Of a DNA stretch of 18,256 bases, positions 1 through 6,958 are shown piece by piece. Both the position numbers and the translations under genes were made by a program. Under the pieces are notes generated by a model. That model had not been told where the DNA came from, made no database searches, and saw only the letters and a list, made by a program, of their open reading frames with translations. Where the stretch lies: assembly GCA_002509325.1 (NCBI GenBank), contig DADO01000063.1, positions 29,184-47,439 of the forward strand, written 5' to 3'. This DNA comes from Methanosarcina sp. UBA402. GTDB taxonomy: Archaea > Halobacteriota > Methanosarcinia > Methanosarcinales > Methanosarcinaceae. How positions within the stretch are numbered: the stretch's first letter is position 1; each line of letters starts with the position of its first letter.

Positions 1-217
1 AATAGAGTCAAATATTTGACAACTGTTGTGAAGATGGAGGCAATTTATCACGATTCTTCACTTAACCGAAGATGCATGAACTGGAATTATGTTAGAGGTA
101 TTTACCTTTAAATCGCCTTTAAATTCCAGAATAATTGAAAAAATTACAACAGGTCAAGCTTCCGGCAGCCAGCCGTCATAATAAAATTATATTTAAAAAA
201 TAAATAATAAGTGTCAG

Positions 218-235
218 GTGTATATAAATATACAC
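218..235 (+). promoter_or_regulatory. TATA-like palindrome, possible ino1 promoter
   Basis: GTGTATATAAATATACAC has perfect 8-base arms around an AA spacer and contains a good archaeal TATA element. If it drives ino1, the leader would be about 270 bases long, which is unusual. No other TATA candidate closer to ino1 is clearer. Assignment to ino1 is an inference. Confidence 0.3.
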
Positions 236-340
236 AATATCTTTGCTCAAAAAGGCAAACTTAGATATAATAGATTTATAGAGTAACAGAGCAAATAAGA
301 TAAGATTTAAAATCCATAGTTGAGATACAGGGAATAATAA

Positions 341-397
341 TTTCAAAAATCAAATTCATAACTTCAAAAATCAAATTCATAATTTCAAAAATACAAA
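341..397. repeat. 21-base tandem repeat, about 2.7 copies
   Basis: Two full units (341-361 and 362-382) differ only at their first base. They share the core TTCAAAAATCAAATTCATAA, and a partial third copy starts at 383. The array lies about 130 bases before ino1. No function can be assigned. Confidence 0.8.
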
Positions 398-414
398 TCC
401 TTAAACTTTAGGGA

Positions 415-438
415 CCTTGAATCCTTGAATCCTTGAAT
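415..438. repeat. CCTTGAAT x3 microrepeat
   Basis: Three perfect head-to-tail copies of CCTTGAAT lie within the presumed 5' untranslated region of ino1. This is probably a slippage-prone microsatellite, and a regulatory role is unproven. Confidence 0.8.
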
Positions 439-524
439 CCGTAGATTTCAGAAATCGTAAAGGATCTATCATTTCATTAATGCGGTTTATGAGAATCTGA
501 GTATTCATCGGAGAGTAAGCGCTT

Positions 525-1625
525 ATGACAAAAATAAAAATAGCAATTGCAGGAATCGGGAATTGTGCAAGCTCTTTGATACAGGGCATTGAGTACTATA
601 AATTCGAAGATAAAGAGCCCATAGGACTGATGCACAGGGAAATTGGAGGCTATAAACCCGGCGATATCGAAGTTGTTGCTGCCTTTGACATCGATGCAAG
701 GAAGGTGGGAAAAGACGTTTCCGAAGCCATTTTTGCTCCCCCGAACTGCACAGCGGTTTTTTGTCCTGATATTCCGCCCACAGGTGTGAAGGTTAAGATG
801 GGCAGGGTCTTTGACGGGGTCTCTGACCATATGAAGAATTATGAGGATAGTTGTACCTTTATTGTCAGCAAGGAACAGGAAGCCACAAAAGCAGACATTG
901 TGAACGAGCTCAAGAATTCGGGTGCCGAGATGCTTCTCAATTACCTGCCTGTAGGTTCTGAAGAGGCAGTCTGTTTTTATGCCGAATGTGCTCTTGAGGC
1001 AGGTGTGGCTTTTATAAATAATATGCCTGTTTTTATCGCAAGCAATCCTGAATGGGTAAAAAAGTTTGAGGAAAAGAATATTCCAATTATTGGCGATGAT
1101 ATCAAAGCTCAGCTTGGGGCTACCATTACACATAGAATTCTTGCAGACCTTTTCGAGAAACGAGGTGTAAAACTCGAGAGGACATACCAGCTCAACACTG
1201 GGGGAAACACGGATTTCCTTAATATGCTCAACAGAAACAGGCTTGCTTCCAAACGGGAATCAAAGACTGAGGCTGTCCAGTCTGTGCTTTCCCGGAAGCT
1301 TGAGAACGAAAATATTCACATTGGACCCAGTGATTACGTAGCCTGGCAAAAAGACAATAAAGTATGTTTCCTGAGAATGGAAGGCAGTCTTTTTGGAGAC
1401 GTGCCCATGAATCTTGAACTCCGGCTTTCCGTAGAAGATTCCCCTAACTCTGGAGGTGTGGTAATCGATGCCATTCGCTGCTGCAAGCTGGCTCTTGATC
1501 GCGGAATAGGAGGAGTGCTGTATTCTCCTTCTTCCTACTTTATGAAACATCCAGCAATTCAGTATTCTGACGACGAAGCTTACAGGCGGACTGAAGCTTT
1601 CATAGCCGGAACCCTGGAACGTTAA
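525..1625 (+). CDS. ino1: Inositol-1-phosphate synthase (archaeal type)
   Basis: NAD-dependent isomerisation of glucose 6-phosphate to myo-inositol 1-phosphate. In archaea this feeds archaetidylinositol lipid synthesis in the cytoplasm. The 366-residue protein opens with a Rossmann dinucleotide fold (GIGNCASSL, residues 10-18). It carries the family blocks LNYLPVGSEEA, FINNMPVFIAS and GDDIKAQLGAT (G190-K194 at the start of the last), followed by LNTGGNTDFLNM. The lysines in GDDIK and in the SKRESK segment correspond to the catalytic lysine region of the family. Length matches archaeal members (about 360-390). The ATG at 525 has GGAGAG at 510-515, nine bases upstream. It appears monocistronic and converges with radB on a symmetric hairpin. 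The family assignment is firm. The physiological product is inferred from the family. Confidence 0.93.
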   Translation: MTKIKIAIAGIGNCASSLIQGIEYYKFEDKEPIGLMHREIGGYKPGDIEVVAAFDIDARKVGKDVSEAIFAPPNCTAVFCPDIPPTGVKVKMGRVFDGVSDHMKNYEDSCTFIVSKEQEATKADIVNELKNSGAEMLLNYLPVGSEEAVCFYAECALEAGVAFINNMPVFIASNPEWVKKFEEKNIPIIGDDIKAQLGATITHRILADLFEKRGVKLERTYQLNTGGNTDFLNMLNRNRLASKRESKTEAVQSVLSRKLENENIHIGPSDYVAWQKDNKVCFLRMEGSLFGDVPMNLELRLSVEDSPNSGGVVIDAIRCCKLALDRGIGGVLYSPSSYFMKHPAIQYSDDEAYRRTEAFIAGTLER

Positions 1626-1682
1626 AGTCCTGAGGAGAGAGTCCTGCACTGAGGAGAGGGAGTCCTGTAAATTTAGATCTCA

Positions 1683-1710
1683 AAAATTCCCGGGCACCTC
1701 CGGGAATTTT
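1683..1710. terminator. Bidirectional hairpin terminator between ino1 and radB
   Basis: AAAATTCCCGG (1683-1693) and CCGGGAATTTT (1700-1710) form a perfect 11-base-pair stem with a 6-base loop. The AT flanks give a U-rich 3' arm in either direction. It lies between the convergent ino1 and radB stops, as expected for a shared transcript end. Just before it, GTCCTG and CTGAGGAGAG are each repeated at 1626-1667. Confidence 0.65.
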
Positions 1711-1814
1711 AAGCTTATTCTGTTCTGAACTGTCATGAATTAAGTTTTTAGGTCCAGAACAATCCAATCTAGAATCTAGAGTAGTATTTAGAAAACTTTT
1801 CCAAGAAATTTTCC

Positions 1815-1857
1815 TGTTTTATCCTGGTTTTATCCAGTTTTTATTCAGTTTTATCCG
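1815..1857 (-). repeat. GGATAAAAC-type repeats after radB
   Basis: Read on the minus strand, the 43 bases directly after the radB stop contain four imperfect copies of GGATAAAAC spaced about 11-12 bases apart (one copy reads GAATAAAAAC). On the plus strand this is a T-rich array of GTTTTATCC units. It may be a slippage repeat. Confidence 0.6.
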
Positions 1858-2571
1858 TTAGCGAATTCCTTCGGCTGTAATTCTAAACTCTGCACTCGAG
1901 CCTTCAGGGCGGGAGCGGTGCTTGTACAGAATGGCGCGCCTTGTACCTTCGCCTGTTTTTTCCAGCTGAATAATCGTCTTTGAGATATGTTCCAGGGAAC
2001 TGCCGCCAAGCGGGCGTACTCCTCCTGAAGTAATATCGGAATATACCTGGTTGGTTATTATAGCTGCAAAACCATATTTTCGGGCAAGGGCATGCAAAAA
2101 TCCTATCTGGCTGGCAAGTTCTCTGCGGCTTTTCAGGCCTGTCTCATCGTCTTCAAGCTCGAACCTGTAGTATGAAGTTGCAGAATCCAGGATCACAAGA
2201 CCGATATTCTCATCGGCTATTCTTTCTATCTCCCTTACTGCGGCATATTGCTCTTCAAAATTCAGGGGTTCGTAGATAATGACGCTCCTGGCTATTTCTT
2301 TTGCATTTTCCCCTGCAATCTGCTTGAAACGAGTAGGAGAAAGTCCTTCGGTATCTATGAAGATGACTCTCTGCCCTTGCTTTACGCATTCCACTGCAAG
2401 CTGGATGCAAATGTTTGTTTTTCCGGTTCCTGCAGGTCCGAAGACTTGAGTCACGATCCCTTTTTCGAAACCTCCTCCCAGAAGCTTGTCAAGGGGCTTG
2501 CAGCCGGAAGATAATAATTTTTCTATGAAATGACACCTCTTTTTGTACTTGATGGAATATAACTGGCCCAT
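1858..2571 (-). CDS. radB: DNA repair and recombination protein RadB
   Basis: RadB is the euryarchaeal RecA/RadA paralogue that acts as a recombination mediator. It binds ATP and DNA and lacks the N-terminal helix-hairpin-helix domain of RadA. The core shows Walker A GPAGTGKT, a DTEGLSPTR block, Walker B LVILD, and the RecA-like TNQVYSD and GGSSLEHISK segments. The coordinates given use the ATG at 2571 (237 residues). The frame extends to a TTG at 2598, and neither start has a convincing ribosome binding site. The only good site, GAGGTG (2539-2534), lies seven bases before an ATA codon at 2526-2524. That is just where the typical RadB N terminus (EKLLSSGCKPLD) begins, giving 222 residues. Stand-alone gene, convergent with ino1. 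The function is confident but the start is not. Confidence 0.88.
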   Translation of the reverse strand: MGQLYSIKYKKRCHFIEKLLSSGCKPLDKLLGGGFEKGIVTQVFGPAGTGKTNICIQLAVECVKQGQRVIFIDTEGLSPTRFKQIAGENAKEIARSVIIYEPLNFEEQYAAVREIERIADENIGLVILDSATSYYRFELEDDETGLKSRRELASQIGFLHALARKYGFAAIITNQVYSDITSGGVRPLGGSSLEHISKTIIQLEKTGEGTRRAILYKHRSRPEGSSAEFRITAEGIR

Positions 2572-2829
2572 GATATAACGTTTTTTTGTAATTTTCAACC
2601 TTTCCAGGATGATTAAAGCTTTCTAAAATGACAAAAAGATAAAATGGATATAAAAGAAATGCTAGGTATGGTTTCCCTAAATGCAAGAATTAGAAGATAT
2701 AGTTTCCCCAACTTGAGAATAAAGATTTTTTGAGAATAAAGAATCTTTTATTAAAGAATCTTTTATAATACTATACTGAAAATAGAAAATATCTTTTATT
2801 TATATGTTATAATGTTCAAGGAATAATGC

Positions 2830-2860
2830 CATATATATGTTAGCTGTACCTGTACCAGGT
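2830..2860 (+). promoter_or_regulatory. Candidate nrd promoter with overlapping dyad
   Basis: CATATATATG (2830-2839) is a plausible TATA box. About 25 bases downstream, where archaeal transcription would start, lies the perfect inverted repeat ACCTG-TAC-CAGGT (2848-2860). The sequence TGTACCTG at 2845-2852 recurs at 2891-2898. A repressor site over the start point would fit. The regulator is unknown, and the motif is not one I recognise. Confidence 0.35.
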
Positions 2861-2884
2861 AAAATGGATGTTGTTATTGTTAAA

Positions 2885-2928
2885 GCCTTCTGTACCTGAA
2901 ATTAGTTTCTTAATGAAGGCATTTTTTC
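2885..2928 (+). terminator. Leader hairpin followed by T-run (possible attenuator)
   Basis: GCCTTC (2885-2890) pairs with GAAGGC (2915-2920), and GAAA-ttag-TTTC (2898-2909) forms an inner stem. ATTTTTTC follows at 2921-2928. It sits inside the presumed nrd leader, so it could end transcripts early or release a short RNA. Prediction by eye only. Confidence 0.35.
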
Positions 2929-3082
2929 AAAAACAGAAGTCCTTAAATTAGTTATCAGATCTGGTAACAAAGGAAGGCTTTTTGTATACAAAACAAAGGT
3001 GTTATTGTATCCAGGTCTGAAGTGAAAAACCATTATTAAGTGATAAAGCATTCAGAATATTTACCTGAAAATAAAGGTCATC

Positions 3083-3262
3083 TCCACTAAATCGAGTGGA
3101 AAAACGATATCCTGAGGGGCGCTTTTAGAAGTTGCGCTCTGTTCCGATATTGCTGACTGATACTTGAAAATATACGTTTATAGGGATTATAAGGGTTAGC
3201 TGAGGAATGGTAACCCATGTGGGGTTTTGTTTTATTGCTGTGATGCGCTCAGCACCTGCGCA
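3083..3262 (+). promoter_or_regulatory. Structured leader RNA candidate upstream of nrdH
   Basis: Several helices occur in a row. TCCACT/AGTGGA is at 3083-3100 with a 6-base loop. CGATATC (3105-3111) pairs with GATATTG (3146-3152), enclosing GGGCGC/GCGCTC (3117-3139). GGGTTA (3193-3198) pairs with TAACCC (3211-3216). TGCGC (3244-3248) pairs with GCGCA (3258-3262). AACCC (3212-3216) can instead pair with GGGTT (3222-3226), directly followed by TTGTTTTATT. The third helix and this terminator-like hairpin are mutually exclusive, the layout expected of an attenuator or riboswitch. I see no cobalamin-riboswitch signature. It could also be a separate small RNA. Confidence 0.4.
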
Positions 3263-3380
3263 CCCATCCTGTAGACAATGGAAATAAATGTGATATGTAA
3301 TAAGGGAACAAAAACCGCGCAAGAAACGGTAACTAAAAATCAGATTAAGAATTAGAGTAAGAATCAGAGGGACGTAAAGC

Positions 3381-3632
3381 ATGGCAAAAATAATCATATA
3401 TACAACGGAAAGCTGTCCGAAATGCAATAAATTAAAAGAATTCCTGGAAGCACACTCAGTTGCTTTTGGGGTAGCAGATATGTCCACTCCCGAAGCTCTA
3501 ACTGAACTGCGTTTCAACGGAGTCTTCACAGTGACAGCGCCTGTTTTACAGATCAATGATACTTTCCTTACGCACGAGGAACTTTTCCGTGGGGGGGAAA
3601 TAAACCCTGAAAAAATTAAGGGAGTCCTGTGA
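3381..3632 (+). CDS. nrdH: NrdH-type glutaredoxin-like redoxin
   Basis: An 83-residue thioredoxin-fold protein with the active-site motif CPKC (C12-C15) after a short first strand. The conserved cis-proline region is TAPVLQI, and the C-terminal portion FRGGEIN is typical of glutaredoxin-like folds. Methanogen class III ribonucleotide reductases of the NrdD3 type are known (Methanosarcina barkeri work) to use a redoxin of this kind as direct reductant, itself reduced by a ferredoxin-dependent disulfide reductase rather than by formate. The position directly before nrdD, 78 bases apart and same strand, supports that role. Start ATG 3381 has a GAGGGA element about nine bases upstream. First gene of the nrd operon. 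Partnership with NrdD is inferred from family and context. Confidence 0.85.
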   Translation: MAKIIIYTTESCPKCNKLKEFLEAHSVAFGVADMSTPEALTELRFNGVFTVTAPVLQINDTFLTHEELFRGGEINPEKIKGVL

Positions 3633-3710
3633 TGAAAGAGGTCTGAAAATCAAAAATAAGTTGAATATTTTGCAAATTCCATTATTAAAGAAGTTACTGA
3701 AGATGAGAAA

Positions 3711-6095
3711 ATGACAAGCGAGATCCTCTTACCCGATGACCAGTTATCTGACAACAAGTCAGCGCAAATGCCGCTTGAAGAGTTGTCCGTCTCTTTTCTC
3801 CCCAAAGATGACCAGTTATCTGACAACCAGCCAGTGCAAAAAACCCTTGATGGGCTGTCCGTCTCTCCTCTCCCCAAGGTAAGGACAACAGATGGTTTTA
3901 TCCTTAACTGGGATAGGAACATTATTGTAAACCAGCTCCTGAAAGAAACAAAATTAAGCGAAATCTTCTATAATAAACCTTCAATCACAAAAGAAGAAGC
4001 TCTTGAGATCGCAAAGCACGCGGAAAAGCTCATTAAAAAAATGAATATCAAGTTTCTCTCAGGTCCTCTTATCCGGGAAATCGTAAATAATATCCTGCTT
4101 GACAGGGGGCACATCGAGTGGAGAAATATCATGACAAGGGTCGGGGCTTCGGTCTATGACGCCTATGAAATCGACACTGGATACGGCTTCGAGGCAAATG
4201 ATAACGCAAACCAGCTCAACAATGCCGAAACCTCACACAAAAGAAAAGCCGACAAAATGTCCAAGGAGCAAAATCTCCTTCTGATGCCAAAAGAGCTTGC
4301 CGACCTTCACCTTAACGGGGATTTCCATATTCATGACCTTGAATATATGGGCACTAGGCCGTTTTGTCAGGATTGGGATCTTCGTTACTTTTTTTACTAT
4401 GGACTCATGCCTGATGGGGTAGGAACTCAATCCAGCGTGGCAAAGCCCGCAAAGAATGCTGAGGTGGCTTTCCTGCATGCGGTAAAAGCTATGGGCTCAG
4501 CTCAGACCAATTTTGCAGGCGGGCAGGGCTTTTACAATTTCCTGACTTTTATGGCTCCTTATCTGGAAGGCAAGTCAGAAACCGAGATCAAACAGCTTAT
4601 GCAGATGTTCGTCTATGAAATGATGCAGATGATGTGCGCAAGAGGCGGGCAAACTGTCTTTTCATCTGTGCAGCTTTCCCCTGGAGTCCCAAAGCTCTGG
4701 AGAAATACTCCAATTGTTGCTATGGGCAAGGTCTGGGACGGCAAGCAAGCCCCGCTCAGGACCTACGGAGAATTCGAAAAAGAGGTTCGCCTCGGATTTA
4801 AGGCACTTATGGAAGTCATGCTTGAAGGAGATGCCTGGGGCAAACCTTTTAGCTTCCCGAAACCCGAGATTTCCATTGAACCTGACTTTATGGAAGAAGA
4901 CGAAGGATTCAACAGGACTCACTCTGAGCTTCCGACTTACAAAGAGCTGTACAGGATGACCTTCGAGCTGGCTGCCAAATTTGGAACTCCTTACTTTGAT
5001 AACCAGCTTCCGGAGTACAGGGGTGCGGGAGAAGGAATTTCATGTTATCAATGCTGTGCGTATCAATTTTCTGCAAACCCTACTGATGATAAAGAGTTCG
5101 ATGACAAACTTCATTTCAGGGACGGAAAACACTTTTCAATGGGCTCGTGGATGGTCCTGTCTTTAAACTGCCCAAGGGCGGCATATAGGGCTGAATATGA
5201 TGATGAAAAACTTTTCAATGAGCTCAAGACTCTGATGAACCAGGGTGCGGAAGTTTTTAAGATCAAGCGAAAATGGATGAATAGTCTGATCAAGAAAAAC
5301 AGGATTCCGTTTGCAGCTCAGTGCCCGAAAGATCCGAATACCGGGGAAAAAGGGGCAATGGCCGTGGATTTCGACAGTCTTGTGTATACTATCGGAATTG
5401 TCGGAATTAATGAAATGGTCCAGTATCACACAGGCTACCAGATGCACGAGTCTCTGGACGCATATAAGCTTGCAATCAGGGCTATGTTTGAAATGAAAAT
5501 GCATGCTCAAAAGCTTTCACAGGAAACCGGTATGGAAATTGCTCTTGCAAGAACGCCTGCTGAAACAACAGCCCAGCGCTTTGCAGTCTCTGACCTCCTG
5601 CATAGGCAGTATGCTGACAAAGCTGAACTCATAATCAAAGGGGACGTAGAAGGCGCAAAAAGCGAGTTAAGCCAGACGCACGATCTTCCTATCTACTATA
5701 CCAACGGGACTCATATTCCGCCTGGTGCAGATATATCTCTGCCTGAAAGAATAAAGTATGAACATACTTTCTTCCCAATCGTGGATGGTGGAAACATAAT
5801 GCATATCTGGCTTGGGGAAGGAAAGCCAGATCCTGATGGTCTGCAGGAGCTTGCCATGCATATAGCAAAGAATACTCAGACCGGTTACTTTGCCTTTACC
5901 CGGGACATGACTGTGTGCACTGACGAAGGATATGTAGCTGATGGCTTGCTGGACAGATGCCCGAAGTGCAAGTCTGAAAACGTGCAGCATCTCTCGAGGA
6001 TCACAGGATACCTTCAATCCGTAGAAGGTTGGAATAAAGGCAAACGCCAGGAACTTCTTGATAGAAAGCGATACAGCACAAGGGAACTCAGGTAA
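3711..6095 (+). CDS. nrdD: Anaerobic (class III) ribonucleoside-triphosphate reductase
   Basis: A glycyl-radical enzyme that converts ribonucleotides to deoxyribonucleotides without oxygen. Order of parts in 794 residues: a non-family N-terminal stretch (1-56) made of two 24-residue repeats, an ATP-cone (about 57-150, starting VRTTDGFILNW), then the catalytic barrel with HDLEYMG (H208) and C219 in RPFCQDWDL. The thiyl-radical region is GISCYQCCAY (C445, C448, C449). A short C-terminal metal site (C736, C750, C753) precedes the glycyl-radical loop RITGY with G766. Family members usually run about 700-770 residues, and the N-terminal repeats explain the extra length. In the first half of the metal site the usual second cysteine is a glutamate (E739). 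The ATG at 3711 has no strong ribosome binding site, and a TAA in frame at 3657 bounds the upstream side. Starts nearer residue 57 cannot be excluded. Operonic with nrdH and nrdG. Confidence 0.95.
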   Translation: MTSEILLPDDQLSDNKSAQMPLEELSVSFLPKDDQLSDNQPVQKTLDGLSVSPLPKVRTTDGFILNWDRNIIVNQLLKETKLSEIFYNKPSITKEEALEIAKHAEKLIKKMNIKFLSGPLIREIVNNILLDRGHIEWRNIMTRVGASVYDAYEIDTGYGFEANDNANQLNNAETSHKRKADKMSKEQNLLLMPKELADLHLNGDFHIHDLEYMGTRPFCQDWDLRYFFYYGLMPDGVGTQSSVAKPAKNAEVAFLHAVKAMGSAQTNFAGGQGFYNFLTFMAPYLEGKSETEIKQLMQMFVYEMMQMMCARGGQTVFSSVQLSPGVPKLWRNTPIVAMGKVWDGKQAPLRTYGEFEKEVRLGFKALMEVMLEGDAWGKPFSFPKPEISIEPDFMEEDEGFNRTHSELPTYKELYRMTFELAAKFGTPYFDNQLPEYRGAGEGISCYQCCAYQFSANPTDDKEFDDKLHFRDGKHFSMGSWMVLSLNCPRAAYRAEYDDEKLFNELKTLMNQGAEVFKIKRKWMNSLIKKNRIPFAAQCPKDPNTGEKGAMAVDFDSLVYTIGIVGINEMVQYHTGYQMHESLDAYKLAIRAMFEMKMHAQKLSQETGMEIALARTPAETTAQRFAVSDLLHRQYADKAELIIKGDVEGAKSELSQTHDLPIYYTNGTHIPPGADISLPERIKYEHTFFPIVDGGNIMHIWLGEGKPDPDGLQELAMHIAKNTQTGYFAFTRDMTVCTDEGYVADGLLDRCPKCKSENVQHLSRITGYLQSVEGWNKGKRQELLDRKRYSTRELR
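3735..3878 (+). repeat. 72-base tandem duplication within 5' end of nrdD
   Basis: Two adjacent in-frame units, 3735-3806 and 3807-3878, are identical at 59 of 72 bases by my hand count. Each encodes 24 residues beginning DDQLSDN and ending with SVS..LPK. They lie before the ATP-cone, so they form an acidic/polar tail in front of the regulatory domain. Most of the differences between units change the amino acid. Confidence 0.9.
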
Positions 6096-6144
6096 GAGTC
6101 CCTAAATCCTTTTCTGTACATTGTACATAAAAATGTAAGAAACG

Positions 6145-6192
6145 GTAGGCTATGAAAGTTAAGAAGCTGTAGGTTATGAAAGTAAATTACGC
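6145..6192 (+). repeat. 24-base tandem duplication over the nrdG start
   Basis: GTAGGCTATGAAAGTTAA (from 6145) recurs 24 bases later as GTAGGTTATGAAAGTAAA (from 6169). Both copies contain ATG AAA GT. The first ATG (6152) opens a six-codon frame that ends at TAG 6170-6172. The second (6176) starts nrdG. No clear Shine-Dalgarno sequence precedes either. Confidence 0.75.
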
Positions 6193-6958
6193 AGGTACTG
6201 TCCCACTCTCGACCCTGGATTGGGGAGGGAGAGCCGCAATTACTATTTTTTTCCAGGGATGCCCCCTTCGCTGCCCCTACTGCCAGAACCATCCCTACCT
6301 CCAGGGGCAGAACCCTGTAGAACTGGACTTCGTGAAGGAGCAGATCAAAAAATCGAAGCCCTTTGTGAGTGCAGTTGTATTTTCAGGAGGGGAACCTCTA
6401 ATGCAAGCGGCAGTTTTACCTCTTGCAGAGTTTGCAAGAGAAATGGGGCTTGCAGTCGGGATTCACACAAATGGCTGTTATCCTGAGAAGGCAAGCGAAC
6501 TGGTTAAACGAAAACTTGTTGATAAGTTTTTTATTGATGTGAAAGCTCCCCCGGATGATCCTGGACTTTACGGGAAAGTTACAGGCTGCGGAGAGTATGA
6601 AGCCGTGAAAAAGACTCCTGGACAGATTACTGCGTCTGTAATAGAAACGCTCGGAATTGCAGATTCCAGCGGCCTGGAAATGGAGCTCAGGACAACACTA
6701 ATCAGGGATTTTATAGGGAGCAAGGAAGAAATTACGAGTATAGCTGCTTGGATTTCGGAAAATATGATAAACAGGAAATTTACTTATGTATTGCAGCAGG
6801 GGATTCCAGAATATAGCTTGCAAAAAGACTTAAGGAATTTACAGGTTCTGGAAAGGGAAGAACTCTACGAACTCGGGAGAATCGCAAAAAGCTTTCTGGA
6901 AAATGTTAGAATAAGAACAAAAGAAGGCGGAGAGGAAGTCATTTCTGATTCTATATGA
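6176..6958 (+). CDS. nrdG: Class III ribonucleotide reductase activating enzyme (radical SAM)
   Basis: Activase that uses S-adenosylmethionine and a [4Fe-4S] cluster to install the glycyl radical on NrdD G766. The cluster motif is CPLRCPYC (C29, C33, C36), followed by the radical-SAM glycine motif FSGGEPLMQ and the strand-helix pattern of a partial TIM barrel (IHTNGCYPE, KFFIDVKAP). At 260 residues it is longer than short bacterial NrdG proteins (about 150-230), as is common for archaeal members. It follows nrdD by 80 bases on the same strand. The spacing and partnership make the assignment strong. Start ATG 6176 is within a small tandem duplication that also supplies a decoy ATG at 6152. Confidence 0.9.
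   Translation: MKVNYAGTVPLSTLDWGGRAAITIFFQGCPLRCPYCQNHPYLQGQNPVELDFVKEQIKKSKPFVSAVVFSGGEPLMQAAVLPLAEFAREMGLAVGIHTNGCYPEKASELVKRKLVDKFFIDVKAPPDDPGLYGKVTGCGEYEAVKKTPGQITASVIETLGIADSSGLEMELRTTLIRDFIGSKEEITSIAAWISENMINRKFTYVLQQGIPEYSLQKDLRNLQVLEREELYELGRIAKSFLENVRIRTKEGGEEVISDSI

Larger units (their letters stand above)
1..524. other. Non-coding upstream region of ino1
   Basis: I see no convincing gene here. Bases 1-111 are open in one forward frame to a TAA at 109-111. They could be the tail of a gene truncated by the window edge, but the 36 codons resemble nothing I recognise and the length is compatible with chance. CTGGAATT (81-88) and AATTCCAG (122-129) form an inverted repeat with a 33-base spacer. 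The rest is AT-rich and holds a TATA-like palindrome at 218-235 and two short tandem arrays at 341-397 and 415-438. The ino1 ribosome binding site GGAGAG lies at 510-515. Confidence 0.6.
2599..3380 (+). other. Long structured non-coding region before nrdH
   Basis: I see no protein gene in this 782-base spacer. The first 200 bases are very AT-rich. A TATA-like CATATATATG (2830-2839) is followed by several dyads: ACCTG-TAC-CAGGT (2848-2860), GTTATCAGATCTGGTAAC (2951-2968, one T.G pair) and TTTTGTATACAAAA (2980-2993). A hairpin with a T-run lies at 2885-2928 and a run of RNA-like hairpins at 3083-3262. It is most likely the promoter plus a roughly 500-base leader of the nrd operon. Confidence 0.55.

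Noticed and set aside
1..111. Open frame of 36 codons running in from the left edge
   Set aside because: Short, no recognisable motif, and within chance expectation for three frames. Mentioned only in the region note.
477..1133. 218-codon frame on the minus strand inside ino1
   Set aside because: It lies entirely opposite a clear gene, has a cysteine/histidine-rich, non-family composition and no ribosome binding site.
3083..3262. Cobalamin riboswitch before nrdH
   Set aside because: No B12-box or GCCACTG-type signature was found, and class III reductase does not use cobalamin. A different RNA element is left open.
3125..3556. 143-codon minus-strand frame across the nrd leader and nrdH
   Set aside because: Overlaps nrdH antisense, has no family likeness, and crosses the leader hairpins.
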